Both the position numbers and the translations under genes were made by a program. 64,000 nt of DNA from Poa pratensis (lineage: Eukaryota > Streptophyta > Magnoliopsida > Poales > Poaceae): contig CAMZMU010000123.1 of NCBI GenBank assembly GCA_947311845.1, positions 15,979,161 to 16,043,160 on the forward strand. The letters run 5' to 3'. Position 1 is the first letter of the stretch; each line of letters starts with the position of its first letter. A model generated the notes under the pieces. That model made no database searches and was not told where the DNA came from. It saw only the letters and a program-made list of their open reading frames with translations. This document shows, one piece after another, positions 1-12,505 of the stretch.

Positions 1-199
1 CGCATTTTTGCTCGGCGCGGTCGGCTTGGGGGGCGCATCCTCCTCCACCGACTGCTTGGCCGCGCGCGACTTGAAGGCTGACGACGCTGTCGACATGCTC
101 CGCAAGATCGTCTGCTAGTACATGGAGTTGAAGATCCCTCAGCGTTCAACATGCTCCGCTACCGCATCCGCTGGTATAGTACTTTAGTCTGCAACCGTC
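1..199 (-). other. Unassigned fragment left of the MULE breakpoint
   Basis: This stretch is unrelated to the Mutator-like transposase that starts at about position 200. On the minus strand, positions 117 to 1 stay open and read as a Lys/Pro/Ala/Ser-rich segment that runs off the window edge. It could be the start or linker of another transposon-associated gene. I do not recognise a family. Confidence 0.3.
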
Positions 200-2094
200 G
201 ATACCAACCGCAGTTAGTAGTACACCCTTGTATCTGGTCTTTATGTGGCAACCATCGATGCAAATGATTGGTCTGCAACCGTCAAGAAACCCTCTCTTGC
301 AAGCATCATAAGACCAGTACAATGTTGCCAAATGCTCCTTCACTACTCCTTGCTCTGTGGATTTATTTGTGCTCAGATAAAATTTAGAGCCAGGGTTGGA
401 AATCCTTAGCTCTTGTCCATAATCCCACAGCAAGCTGAACTGCTCTGCCTCATCTCCATGTATTCTCACAAGTGCCTCCTTTCTTGCTCTCCTTAATTTC
501 CATCTGTTTGGTGTCATGTTGAATTTCCTCTGGATTTTAGTTGCAAATGTGGTCAGATCCATCTTGTGGTTATCCCCTCAACTCATCCATGAAGGTTTCA
601 GTCAAGAAGGGAGCTGTCAAGGCCTTGAGCTCCCAAACTCGCTCACACTCGTGCACCACAGAATTTCCTCACTAGAACTGCTTCAGTCTTGCTATCATAA
701 GATGCCTTCAAGAACCATGGGCAACCACGTTTGCACTTTCCCAGACACACAGCATCTAGCCTGGTTGCTTCATTCCTGGTTTTATGTATCTTAACCCTCT
801 CCCTTATACTGTATGATTTCACTGCTGCTCTCAGCTCTTTCATAGAGGAAAACACCATCCCCACCTAGAAATCTGGACTTTCCATGTCCACTTCTGGGTT
901 AAACAAGCTGAATTTGTACTTCAACTCATTTTGTTGCTCTATTGTCAGTTGTATGTCTTCATGTTCAAGTCCTGCATCATCCTCTTCTTCCACTGTTTCA
1001 ATTGGTTCATTGTTATCATTTACTTCCTGGTCAACATTAGCTGCAAATAGATCATCATCACCATCCTCAGCATCCCAATCACTGTCATAAAACTCAGTGT
1101 CTGTCTCGTCTTCTTCACCATCTTCAGAAATTTGCTCAACTACCACTGCCGTTTCTGCTGGTTCTGGTCCAACTTTCGCAATGACATCTTGCCTGATATT
1201 CTTGAGAAAGTTAGTATGGTCCACTATCAAAGATATAGTTTTGTGCTCCTTGGCAGCTTCTGTCATCATCAAGATATGAGCATCATTCTCAATACAAAAC
1301 AACCCCTCTTCAATTCCTTTTCCAGGCCTCATCCAGTACACATGTGTTCTCCCATTATTTGGATGCCCTAGCTGCTTCAGAAAATCCTCAATCCACAAAA
1401 GTGAAAATGTATCTTTGCTGTAGTTGTCAAACCAATCAGTTGCACTGCTTGCATACTCAACATCGCCTCTCAGCCCGACGAAAAATCCATTGTGAGTTAT
1501 TTGGATTGTGAACTTGTCAGAATCATCACCTACATTGCACATAAATTCAATTAACAATTGCATCTTCAGGTCACGATCACAATTGAAAAAATCAGTAAAG
1601 CCTAAAATGATTTCTAGCACATATGAAGTGAAAATTTTGAACAGAAACAACTCATACTAACAACAGAGTACTTTCATCCAGTGCTAAAATAGCCGAAACA
1701 GGACATGCTCCAAATAGGTCTGCACTACGTTCAAAACCTGATTACAACCATACCTACCACTAATCTACAAACGAAATTAATTTAGAAACACCGATTGGGT
1801 GATAATTTGGAGACACTAGCCGCTGGCGATGAACACACGAACTGCCAGATCGAAACGGATGAACAACACGGAATCGAGCACGGAATCATCCGTCACACCT
1901 TCACGCAGCACTAACATGCCGATTCCGACCGTTTTCCCGACCCAATCCACCCCCAATCGCCGCCACGGCGGAGAAGAACAGCGCAGCCATCGGAGACAGT
2001 GCAGGGAAGAGAACAAGGATGCCGCGCCCACGAAAAACTCACCGTACTCCGGCGCCTCCATGTCGTATCTGCGGTAGACGGGTTCGTCCGCCAT
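200..2094 (-). pseudogene. Decayed Mutator-like (MuDR/MULE) transposase, 5' part
   Basis: This is the N-terminal part of a plant MULE transposase. Exon 1 is 2094-2043 and starts MADEPVYRRYD. A GTGAGT donor follows, and the acceptor before 1529 joins in phase to GDDSDKFTIQITHNGFF. Exon 2 holds the PB1-like region of this family (around FVGLRGDVEYA and HVYWMRPGKG) and an acidic Asp/Glu-rich linker. The zinc-binding MuDR N-terminal region (KSYSIRERVKIHKTRNE) and the start of the transposase domain (ICIDGCHIKTRYKG) follow. The gene is dead. A TAG at 867-865 replaces a sense codon, and the frame must shift near 655 and again near 570 to keep the family sequence. Homology stops abruptly near 200 inside the catalytic domain, so the DDE core is lost. 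The family match is recognised from sequence; loss of function is inferred from the breaks. Confidence 0.85.
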
Positions 2095-2481
2095 GATCGC
2101 CGCGGGATGGCGACGTAGCGGCGGCGGCGACGCAGCGGCGACGGACCTGACGAACAAGGAAGCTGGCGTGGAAATCGTCAATCTGTTTGCAACTTCCCTT
2201 CTTAAGCTCGCGGGGACTAACCCGTAAATATAAAAGAAAACGGGTACCTATAATTAAATTTGTGTATTTCAATGTTGTTTTGGACAGATTCATGCAAGCA
2301 GATCTTTCCGAGGGGGTTTTCGCAAAATTACAAATCTGACGTGTCTACCAACATGGTCGACTCGGACTCTTTTGTATGTATTTGCATAGCTGGGACAAGT
2401 ATTTGTATGAGTTTGTCCAACTTTGCAAGTTCTTGTATGAAAGTGCTCCAGCGCTGCAAGTTCTTGTACCTCCAGTGCTAA

Positions 2482-2595
2482 TACCTCGTCTAAAAATAAG
2501 TGTCTTAGATTTGACAAAAAGTGGATCTATCTAGACTTGAAGATACATTCACTTTTTGTCAAATCTAAGACACTTATTTTTGGACGGAGGGAGTA
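2482..2595. mobile_element. Stowaway-type MITE
   Basis: Two perfectly complementary 32-bp arms lie at 2492-2523 and 2550-2581, with a short loop between them. The right end reads GGACGGAGGGAGTA, the usual Stowaway terminus, and a TA dinucleotide flanks each side. The left terminus has lost several bases of the expected CTCCCTCCGTCC. This is a small non-autonomous Tc1/mariner relative. Confidence 0.85.
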
Positions 2596-4454
2596 CAAGT
2601 GAACCAGAAACAAGGAATTAGCAAAACAACTACTTGCGGGATTTAGGGGTTACGGAGCATCTACTTGCCTTAGTAGCGAGATTTTCTCCGTGCGTAGTAA
2701 ACCTTGAAAACTTTATCCGCTTGAACCACATCGTCGCCGTATGTGTATATTTAATGTATGTAATCGACTCTCCTATGCAGTAGCATCTCCCTCAATATAT
2801 GCATGTTTGGCTTTGAGGCGCACTGTCTCTCTCTTATTCTCTCATGCTCTCTACAATCTCTATCAAGATATTCATAAGGTACTTTCTAAGATATTTAAAG
2901 ATAGTATATATAAATGCATTATGATACACATAAGTGGCCTACACTATTCCATAAATGAATGTGATTGTCACATGGAGTTCAGTATCAATTAAACCGTTTG
3001 TTGTATATATGAAATAATATTGATAACTTAGAGATTTATATGATTGTAAACAAGTAAAAATGTTAAGTATAAACTATGGTATGTTAATGTTCACGGTAGC
3101 ACATTATGCATGATTTATAGTCCGTTAATGATGGATTTCAGCGAAAAAACTTGAGTACTCTCTATTCTGACATGCTTGTTGCCTCTCTATGTAAGTTGAT
3201 GTCATAGAAAGAAACTTCGCATGGAAAGAAAAGCAAATTATGTACAACAATATCACAAGAAGGTATACATGTTACACAACGGGCTGCATGGGTTGGACCG
3301 TTAGATAAACAGTCAGAGCCTGCAGAAGCATGGACACCATGTGTGCCACTGCATGTGAGCAAGAGTTGCCCTCTATATCTATGACCTACAATACTATGGT
3401 AGTACTTGTTGGCATTGATGGACAACATCCGGTTGCAGATAATGCCATATCCGATGAATCTTTTCTCTGCTATGCTACGGAGGCCTTCGGCTATGTATTT
3501 GTCGTATGTAACTGCAGGTGTAGTAGCACACACAATTGTAGTACAACACAGTGAAAGCACAAACCTATACCGTGTTGCTTTAAAACTCAACAACAAGATT
3601 ATATTAATTTTATCACAACTCCACTAGAACTTTAATTTTGTGCCCTCTCAATGCATATTTTCAAACTTGGAGAATCGGCTTGAATATTGATGCAGTAGGA
3701 ATTGAAGAGTTTCTTTTCTTATAGGTGGCTAAAAATGGAAGACCAAACATAACTTGTATTTGGTCGTTCCTGCTCCTCGACGTTTTTTCCGCCGCGTGCT
3801 GTGTAATGCTAGGAAGAATGGCACCATTGAGGGGACTTCCACCACCCATTCCCTTCTACGCCGTTGATGGCGGTTTGACTTCCATGTTCGTCTCCTCCTT
3901 TCCCTTCTTCGCTTGCTTTGGAGTGCTTCCATCGAGCTTTGTCATGCAAGGGGCGATTTAGACGACTCCAAGCGTGTCCCGCTCATTTAGCCTTGATCCC
4001 ATCTTCGCTACATGACTTGGGGAATTAATCATATACTCTGCTTCATTTTGTAATTTTATTATCTGTCCCCTTGCCCTTCTCCGTGGCACACGTCGGTTAC
4101 TTGGGATGGGGCATACTATCAAAGTCACCGCAGATGCACCACGACAGTCGCATTGTCCCTCTACCAATCTAGGATTCCAATCAACAAGTCGATGATCGAT
4201 GCAAGATTTACCACTGTTTACCCCTTATACCTAGTTGATGTACCACTTCTAATGTTGACTAGAGTCGCCATCTATTTCGTTTGCCACCGCCGTGCGGTAA
4301 CATTTGGCATCCCTAGCTTCGGACGTCGTGGAGATCGTCGTCTGTGCTGCCCCACGAGAGGTTCCAGGTGATGGCTGTCGTATGGTTGGGCTCGATTCTG
4401 GTCAAAGTGCCACGAGGGCATGTTAGACAGTAGAAATCAAAGCTTAAAATAAAT

Positions 4455-4504
<50 letters not shown>

Positions 4505-5315
4505 GGTCAAATCATATGTTGCAGAAGTAAGCGATGGCAAATCGTCGTAGCCCGAAGTATCATGGGTTAGACCTTGTTTACTTAGTGTATTTGGAGGGGA
4601 TTAATCCCGGATCGAGGAAAATACCAGTAGTCCATTTACTCATCCGATTTTAGAAGGAATAATCCCTAAATATATCCCATCAACCACCTCTTTTGTGTAT
4701 AGATTAAAAACTCTAGCCCATGCTAGTGTATTATGAGGGGAAAATATTTTTGAGATTTGTTAGAATTAGGTGAAAGAAAGAGTTTCACCAAATCCCTTTC
4801 CAACTCCAATCCTGTTGGGATGAAAATACATCACCAGTGAATACAGTAAGTGCTAAAGATCAAATTCCCTTCGCCACGGCGCCAGGCATGGGCGAGGTTT
4901 CACGATCTGAATCACCTGATTCTTCCATCACAAAAGCTTCAAGTGTAGCAAACACAATCTCCAATGAAAAATAAAAGTAATGCAAAGACGAAGCGCACGT
5001 TTTGTTCTTCCGAAACCAACGACGACATAGGAAATCCACGCAGGAATCCAACTAGCACATGCGGGCAACGCGTCGCTGCTTTTGCCATTCTCCCTTTTTT
5101 GCCCACTTTGTCTTGTGGAGGTAAAAAAAAAAGTGAACGAAAAAACGAGCATGATTTTTTTTTTCCGAACCACCTTGAGCTGAATCCACCCTCACCAATC
5201 ACTGGACTGCGCTGACAGCGACGGCGCGCGCCTCCTCCTCCCCGACCCACCCCCGCGACGCAGCGCCACGTCGGCCGGTTCCCCACGGCAGCCGCGCTCG
5301 CTCGCCCTGTCGCCG
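2596..5315. other. Intergenic, no gene recognised
   Basis: Several short open frames occur here, but none has recognisable domains, splice structure or coding-like composition. The stretch 4570-4860 begins like a MITE (a GGGGATTAATCCC palindrome), but I could not define terminal repeats. Positions 5170-5315 are the GC-rich leader of the ankyrin gene. Confidence 0.5.
4454..4503. repeat. (TG)n followed by a 35-base G run
   Basis: A short TG dinucleotide repeat passes directly into 35 consecutive G residues (4469-4503). Such a tract can form a G-quadruplex and is hard to sequence, so its exact length is doubtful. Confidence 0.9.
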
Positions 5316-8300
5316 ATGGATCTCCCGCCGCTCTCCCACCAGGCGCTCTTCGCGGCCGTCCGATCCGCGGACGCCGGCGCCGTCCGCCGCCTACTGGCAG
5401 ACGCCGAAGCGTCCGGCTCCACGGCGGCGCTCGCCGCCGCGCAGACGGAGGCGGGGGAGTCTGCGCTCTACGTTGCCGCGGAGGCCGGCGCGCTCGAGGT
5501 CGTCCGCCTCCTCCTCCCGCTCTACGACCTCGAGGCCGCCACACTCCGCTCCCGCCTCGACCTCGACGCCTTCCACGTCGCCGCCAAGCAAGGGCACACT
5601 GGTAGCACTTCCTTTCTCTCGATTATTGCCGCTGGGTCTTGCTAAATGTTTCAAAGTCTAGTGGGTTGCTGATTCTATTCTAGGCGAGCCCAGTTGCCTT
5701 CGCCTTAGCTAGATCGAGCTGATTCAGGGTACCTTTTTTAGTTGCTTTATACTTTGCTGTTCGATCGAATTGGTTATATGTATGCTAGGATGTTGTGGAT
5801 TGCAAGGGTTGTGGTTGTACCGGTGGTTATAATGGTGGTTTTGGTAGTGATCAGAAGGAAATTGGAAACCTTGATGTGTCTAATTTAGCTAATATTTCCT
5901 CAACATTCGTTTTTAGCATGAAACTACCTCTACCTATGCAGGTTTTAGTGTCGTTTATTTTCGCAAGAAAACCTACATTTTTCTTAAGGTTCTGCTGATT
6001 CTCATGGCAAGTAGACTGATGAGTTGCTTTCGTAACAGAGGTTGTGAAGGAGTTTTTGGGGCGGTGGCCTGAGCTTTGCTCAGTGTGTGACTCATCCAAC
6101 ACTAGCCCACTGTACTCTGCTGCCGTAAAAGACCACTTGGATGTGGTGAATGCTATATTGGACACTGATGATAGCTGCATAAGGATTGTGCGGAAAAATG
6201 GGAAGACATCACTACATACTACTGTTAGAATCGGGTATCATCGCATTGTCAAAGCACTCATAGAGAGGGATCCGGGGATTGTTCCAATCAGAGATAGGAA
6301 GGGACAAACTGCCCTTCACATGGCCGTGAAGGGTAAAAACACAGACGTGGTGGAAGAATTGCTGATGGCTGATGTTTCCATCCTCAATGTGCGTGACAAG
6401 AAAGCAAACACAGCTTTACATATAGCTACACGAAAATGGAGGCCCCAGGTATAGTTCTTGCCTAATTTATGTACATCAATAGATGTATCTTATCCTGTTT
6501 GCTTGATATGTTTGGTTAACCCTACCTTGCTTAAAACATGTATGGCTAAATATTTGTTTTTTTCACGATGCAATTACCATTTTTCTAGATGGAGCTTGTG
6601 AGTTGTGACTGCTAGCACCAAAATTTCTACAGTTATATTTGGCCTGATACCGCTATTAGTTGATGCATGTACTAAATACTTTGTCATAGGCACTTGCAAA
6701 AGAGGACTTTTTTTTTGCGAAAAACTTCACCAATCTATTAATAATCATCAAAAGCAGTACAAAGTTCCCTAAAAGTAATAAAAATTACAGATAGGTCGTT
6801 GGACCACCTAGCGACGACTACCACCACTGAAGCGAGCCGAAGGCACGCCGCCGTCCTCACCCCTCCCTCGTCGGAGCCGGGCAAAGCTTGTCATAGTAGA
6901 GCTTGTTGTAGTAGACAGACGGGAAGTCGTCGTGGGCAACTGGACATATCGTTCTTGGACATCTGTTTGTCTCCTATGGAGGATACTAGCACCAGGATGT
7001 CAGCACTGGGTAACAAGTGGTTATACCGTACATCGGCGGATATCATATGATGAGAGTTTATATTAGACCAGACTTAAACAAATATGGATATTATATTATG
7101 AGAGAATAGTACAGAGGTTCTGGCATTGGCTACATCATGCTCTAGGATGGGTAAAATTGAGTAACTCCAGACTTTCTCGAAGTAGCATATATACTTTTTG
7201 GGTAAGCCATCTTGCTGTTGCATGGTGGATGGAGTATCTAGTGAATTACAAAATATAGCATATAACGTGTGCCCATCTTATATCAGGATGAAGCACTATG
7301 GAGGCATTTCTTGTCTTTGTTGACTTTCTGCCACTAGCTATTTCCCAGTACATCTAAGTTGTACTTTTGTATGCCAGCTGGACTAACGATAAAGCTAAGA
7401 TCAGGAAACACATGAATTTTCTTGTTTTTCAGTTGGTTTTGTGTGTGAAGTTGGAAGACACTGAGTGCAGTTACAAGTCCGCTGTAGTTGATTTTCTACT
7501 GGTCCCTAAATCAATAACTGCGAAAACAAAGTCTCAAGTGAATTTGAAACAAAACTATACAACATGATTTTTTTATGAGAAGATTCATGTTTTCCTGTGA
7601 ACTGATGATATTTCTTGGTGCTTTATGTCCCAGCATGCTTCCATTGACTCCATCATCTTGCTGTTTTTCTTGTCTTCAGATGGTTCAGCTTCTGCTTAGC
7701 TATGAGTCACTTGAAGTCAATGCTATCAATAATCACAATGAAACAGCTATGGACTTGGCTGAGAAAGTTCCCTATGGCGAGTCCAAAATGGAAATAATAG
7801 AGTGGCTGTCAGAGGCTGGTGCAAAGAATGCCGCAAATGTAGGTAAAGTTGATGAAGCATCAGAGCTAAGGAGAACTGTGAGTGATATCAAGCACAATGT
7901 GCAAGCACAGCTCAACGAGAACGCCAAGACCAACAAAAGAGTGACGGGGATTGCTAAAGAACTGCGGAAACTACACAGAGAAGCAGTTCAGAACACCATC
8001 AACTCAGTTACTTTGGTAGCAACCCTGATCGCCTCCATCGCGTTCGTTTCCATATTCAATTTGCCAGGTCAATACTACCAGGATACTTCAACCGGGGAAG
8101 AGATCGGCGAGGCCTACATATCCAAGCTCACCGGTTTCCGCGCTTTCTGCGTTCTGAACGCCATCGCCCTTTTCATTTCACTTGCGGTGGTCGTGGTGCA
8201 GATCACCCTGGTCGCCTGGGAAACCGGTGCGCAGAAGCAGATTATCAAGATCGTAAATAAGCTGATGTGGTCAGCATGCCTTAGCACGTGCGCGGCGTTC

Positions 8301-8561
8301 GTCTCGCTGGCCTATGTTGTAGTTGGCCCGGAGCATGCCTGGATGGCTTTCACCATATCAGCCATCGGAGGGCCGATCATGATCGGGACCCTCTTGTTCC
8401 TCGCCTACCTGTTGCTGCGCCCGCGATTCAAGTTTGGCGAAGACAGGCAGCGGCGCATCAAGAGGGCAAGCGGCAGCAAGTCCTTCTCCTGGTCTATGCG
8501 TGAAGGGTTGTCTGACCTGGAAGCCGTGGAAGACCATGAGAAGAAAATATATGCTTTGTAG
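5316..8561 (+). CDS. Ankyrin-repeat membrane protein with PGG domain (ITN1/ACD6-like)
   Basis: Three exons join in phase: 5316-5601, 6039-6448 and 7680-8561, giving 525 residues, close to the usual family length. Donors (G|GTAGCA, CAG|GTATAG) and acceptors (AACAG, TTCAG) are canonical. Residues 1-260 carry about six ankyrin repeats, for example TSPLYSAAVKDHLDVVNAIL and QTALHMAVKGKNTDVVEELL. One repeat is split by intron 2 at HIATRKWRPQ|MVQLLL. A basic linker precedes the PGG region, where four hydrophobic segments at about residues 337-362, 384-409, 438-458 and 463-487 should span a membrane. Known relatives act at the plasma membrane or ER in salt, ABA and defence signalling, but the role of this copy is only inferred. 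No breaks were seen. Intron 2 carries a LINE-derived insertion. Confidence 0.93.
6709..6960 (-). mobile_element. LINE-derived fragment in ankyrin-gene intron 2
   Basis: An antisense poly-T run at about 6709 is followed by a segment with a GC-rich distal part. Its wording (around ACCACCTAGCGACGACTACC) resembles the 3' tails of Triticeae LINE and SINE elements. This orientation means the element was inserted on the minus strand. I did not find a target-site duplication. Confidence 0.55.
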
Positions 8562-9529
8562 TGAGTCACAAATCCTGCTGTAGACGCATGTAACATTAAG
8601 TACAGGATAGTTGGGAGAAAACAATCGCCCTTGTATATATCTTCTCGGCTGTTTTAGGTCTGTCGTGTGAGGTACAGCATAACAGCAAGCAGACCTTTCT
8701 CTGCACCAGATCTGTATAATTGGATCCTTGTACTGGTTGCTAATGTATAATACTGGAGAATGAAGAGCTGCACCTACTGCAGTTTACCAGTACAACAAAT
8801 CTACTGGTTGCCACGTAGTTCTTGAAACTGCCGTATAAAAAAGGGGGTGCTCGACTCTTGGCCTCTGTAAAATCCTGGTGGGATGAGCTTCATTCCAACT
8901 TTTTATTTAGGGTGAAAAGTTTATGGCCAATCATTTCTTACACTACTCACTTGTGCTGCTACTGTACAGTTAATTGCTTCCGAAAATCCTTGGATTTTGT
9001 TTTGCGAACAAAAAATCTTAAAATTTTAATGTTGAACCTCACAATATTTTCTCATAAAATCACGGATTTCCCTTAAAAAAACATTATGCTGCCTCAAGAA
9101 AAATGTATCTAAATTGCTCTTGCAGAGATTGTCATTATGGTATGCTGGAACATCTAGAAACAAAGTAATGGGCTATTTTTCAAGGGCATTAGACCAACTT
9201 TCAGATCTTGGAAGATAGGTTTCATAGCTCGTATCACCCTGCTTAAGTATAGGGTGAAAGGATTCCATTGCTCAGATTTTATCATCATGGATTGACAACC
9301 TCTTGTAATTGTTTTCCTTTTTGTTGTTTTGTACAGTTTTTAGTTAGGAGTACTTTTGTACACATTGGTTTTTTTATAAACGAAAATGGGCTGTGGAGGG
9401 CTACCCCACAGGCCACAGCAGAGCTTAATTTTTTTTTTTTTTTTGCTCTTGCAGGCGTGGTGACTCGTCTCTGCTGTAGTAGGCTTGTAGCTAAATTGCA
9501 AGAGCTCCCTTGAGCGGAAGACCACACAG
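8562..9529. other. Ankyrin 3' UTR and spacer before the PPR gene
   Basis: About 8562-8770 is the likely 3' untranslated region of the ankyrin gene. The rest is AT-rich, with a long T run at about 9428-9443. No gene, repeat family or promoter element stands out. Confidence 0.5.
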
Positions 9530-11413
9530 ATGGACTCCCGCCTGCTGCACCCTTATCCACAGCCGCTCCCTCTTCCTTCCACCTCCCAGCGTGCCAACCT
9601 CAAATGGGGCCCCTGCTGCAGCCGCCGCCGTCGCCGCCGGCGCATGGCGGTTTCCGCGCTCACGTTACAGGAACAACTCGTGCCAACCAACCCAAGAACC
9701 TCTCAGAGAGTGAACCCCCGTAGGCTGTTCGACGGAATGCAGGAGGGAAGCGTCCCGGTTTCCTCGCCGGGCAACTTGTTCGACGAAATGCCCGGCAAGG
9801 GCGCAAGCGAACGTGGCCTGCCCGGGAGGGCGCCCAGGAGCGGCGAGAAGAGCGCCAGCTCAGCAATCCTGGCGCTGGCTCACGCCAGCAGGCACGCGGA
9901 GGTCGCCGAGCTCTTCTTCAGGATGCAGTGGGACGGAGTTCCCATCAGCAGGTTCATGCTCCCGAGCGTCCTCAAAGCTTGCGCGCGCCTCCGGGACAGC
10001 AGGATGCTCCGCGCGGTGAATGTCCTGGTCATCAAGTGTGCCCTGTGCCAGCATGTCGTCGTGGGCACTGCGCTGGTCGGCGCATACATTGATCTTGGAC
10101 TGATGGATGATGCGGTCAAGGTGTTCGCTGAGATGGACGAGGCCAACATGGTTTCTTGGAGTGTGATCATTGGAGGCTATGTCCGTTCCTGTCGGTGGGA
10201 CGAAGCCTGGGATGCTTTCTCCGCCATGCAGCGTGCTGGGATGCTTCCAGTTGATTCAGTTCTTGTGATGGCAATTCAGATGTGCAGTGCGTTGTTGTGC
10301 CTGGTTCGTGGGAAGCAGATGCATGCATTGGCGGTTGCCCTCGGGTTTGAAAGGAATACCACTGTGTGGAACTGCCTCATCGACATGTACGGCAAGTGTG
10401 GCGACATGGATAGTTGCAGGACAGTTTTCGAGACAATGATAGACAGGGATCAGGTGAGTTGGAATACCATCATCTCAAGTTATGTTCGTCTTGGTCTTTG
10501 TGAAGAGGCGCTCGACATGGTTGTCCAAATGCAGCAATGTGGTTTCACTGTTGATCGATTCACCCTTGGCAGTGGAGTTGCGGCCTGTGCCCATTTGGCT
10601 GACATTGACAATGGCCGTGCATTTCATGGTTATTTGATTAGAAGAGCACTAGATACCGATGCTATCCGAGGCAGCGCACTTGTTGACATGTATGGGAAAT
10701 GTGGCTTAATGGAGCTTGCGCGGGTGGTGTTCGACAGGATCGATGAGAGAAATTATGTATCATGGGATGCACTCTTGTCTGGCTACGTTGAAAATGGTCA
10801 GGTTGATTTGGCACTCAGCATTTTCCGGCAAATGGAGTCTGCAAACATAAAGGCTAACCAACATACCTTTGTGAACCTTCTGAAGCTTTGTGGCAACAGG
10901 AGGTATACAGAATATGGAAGGCAAATTCATGCCCATGCCATCAAGGCCGTATACCAGATGAATGTAGTTTTGGAAACTGAGCTCATCGACATGTACGCAA
11001 AGTGTGGCTGCATTGAGGTTGCCCGGTTACTGTTCTTGAGGATGAACGAGAGGAACCTGATATCCTGGAATGCTCTGCTCTCAGGTTATGTAGGGGATGG
11101 ACAACCTGCTGCTTCCATAAACATTTACCGTCAGATGGAGCAGGCTAGCATTAGACCTGACCAATACACTTTGGCAGGGCTATTAAGCCTTTGCCGGTAC
11201 CAAGGGTTTCTGCGTCATGGAAGAGAGATACATGCTCATCTCATCAAGATGGGCTCTGAAACGAATGTGGTACTGCAAACCTTACTTGTCCACATGTATG
11301 TCAGGTGTAGACAATGGAAAGAAGCTGAAAACGTTTGCTCAATGATCCAAGAGAGGAATTTGTATGTGAATGATGCATTCTCAAAGGTATATGGAGATGG
11401 CTACTTTATCTGA
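9530..11413 (+). CDS. Pentatricopeptide-repeat protein, PLS type without E/DYW domains
   Basis: A single intronless 627-residue open frame, as is usual for plant PPR genes. The first 60 residues are Arg/Pro/Ser-rich with few acidic residues, which fits an organelle-targeting peptide. From about residue 105 onward, repeats of 31-36 residues recur. Characteristic strings include ALVDMYGKCGLMELARVVFD, VSWNTIISSYVRLGLCEEAL and GREIHAHLIKMGSETNVVLQ. Family members bind organellar RNA for editing, splicing or stabilisation. The protein ends after the repeats at KVYGDGYFI. It therefore lacks the C-terminal E and DYW editing domains and may act as a non-editing or partner factor. I cannot predict its RNA target. 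The start is the first ATG of the frame. An internal ATG within the basic N-terminus is a possible alternative. Confidence 0.93.
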   Translation: MDSRLLHPYPQPLPLPSTSQRANLKWGPCCSRRRRRRRMAVSALTLQEQLVPTNPRTSQRVNPRRLFDGMQEGSVPVSSPGNLFDEMPGKGASERGLPGRAPRSGEKSASSAILALAHASRHAEVAELFFRMQWDGVPISRFMLPSVLKACARLRDSRMLRAVNVLVIKCALCQHVVVGTALVGAYIDLGLMDDAVKVFAEMDEANMVSWSVIIGGYVRSCRWDEAWDAFSAMQRAGMLPVDSVLVMAIQMCSALLCLVRGKQMHALAVALGFERNTTVWNCLIDMYGKCGDMDSCRTVFETMIDRDQVSWNTIISSYVRLGLCEEALDMVVQMQQCGFTVDRFTLGSGVAACAHLADIDNGRAFHGYLIRRALDTDAIRGSALVDMYGKCGLMELARVVFDRIDERNYVSWDALLSGYVENGQVDLALSIFRQMESANIKANQHTFVNLLKLCGNRRYTEYGRQIHAHAIKAVYQMNVVLETELIDMYAKCGCIEVARLLFLRMNERNLISWNALLSGYVGDGQPAASINIYRQMEQASIRPDQYTLAGLLSLCRYQGFLRHGREIHAHLIKMGSETNVVLQTLLVHMYVRCRQWKEAENVCSMIQERNLYVNDAFSKVYGDGYFI

Positions 11414-12505
11414 AGAGAAGAGAAACGGTCCCCGGTCCACTGGAGTAAGGATATGTGGAAACACAGTGGCAGAGTCAGGAACAAGATCTACAGGGGAACA
11501 CAAGTCGTTCCCAGCTTGTATTGTCTTCAACCTCCAAACAGGGCGTAGCTTCAACCCATGGATAGCAATGGAGGGACAGGGATACCCAGAGTTGTCGGCT
11601 GGTCGCTGGGTAGTGCGGCAACTGCCCCAGCTCTACCCAGGCACATCTGCACCAGCTTCTGTGTTCATTGTGGATACGAGCACACATGTTCTTATACTTA
11701 AGATACCGTGGAGCCTGTAAAACAATGGATTGGCTGTTTTTGCCACTAACTTCCGTTGACCTGGTGGCAAAATGAGAAGGTTTTCATATTAACTCGCACT
11801 GAATCGGTATGTTCTGTGGTAGATGTACGCGCCCTTCATATGTTGTAACGGCTGAGAGTGAGGGATGTTCTCGAATTCTCTGAGGATGGTGAAGAATTTG
11901 ATTGTGTGACTTTGTAACTCAAGAGTGTAGGTGAAATTCTGATAACAATTTTGTGTACAATAGTGCATTGCATTGCCTGCTTGCTTCTGCATTTCACTGT
12001 CGATGTAATTTTGTCCCCAACAAGCAATTTACTCTTCATTTCCGTGGAGAACTGATTCTCATTTTCCATTATCAGCTAAGCGTGGCAGAAATTAGAAGCA
12101 GTAACAAAGCAGGGGCCTGATGAGCGTTTTTCACAGCAACAGATAAACATTCAGTTAGTAATTTTGCCAAAAAGATGGGTTCAAAACCAAACCGCAAATC
12201 ATTTCAGAGACCTTCCTATACATGTACACATGTACAGGCCCACATCCTGAACAAAAAAGGCAAACCCAACCCTCACAAAGATCAAAATCTCTTGAACCGG
12301 TATCATCAGCTTACAAACAGAAGGGAGTCACAAACAAAGCTTCACAATTGCTGCTTGCTCCAGGATGTCCATGCATACAGTCTTTGATTATGAAAGTTAT
12401 GTCAGCATCACAAGTCCTTCACGAGTTCTCAGTTCTCGTTTCCTTTAAGAATGTTGTACTTGCAAAGTGGGCAGTTTGCATGCATGCGTAGCCATTTGGT
12501 AATTT
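11414..12505. other. PPR 3' region and spacer
   Basis: This holds the likely 3' untranslated region of the PPR gene. An open frame at 11370-11720 overlaps the PPR gene end in another frame and has no recognisable domain. I saw no other gene here. Confidence 0.45.

Noticed and set aside
3162..3596. 144-codon minus-strand frame
   Set aside because: No recognisable motif, no splice partners and an overlapping plus-strand frame of similar size. Likely chance.
4939..5544. 201-codon minus-strand frame over the ankyrin gene start
   Set aside because: It is a shadow of the GC-rich first exon and leader of the ankyrin gene on the plus strand.
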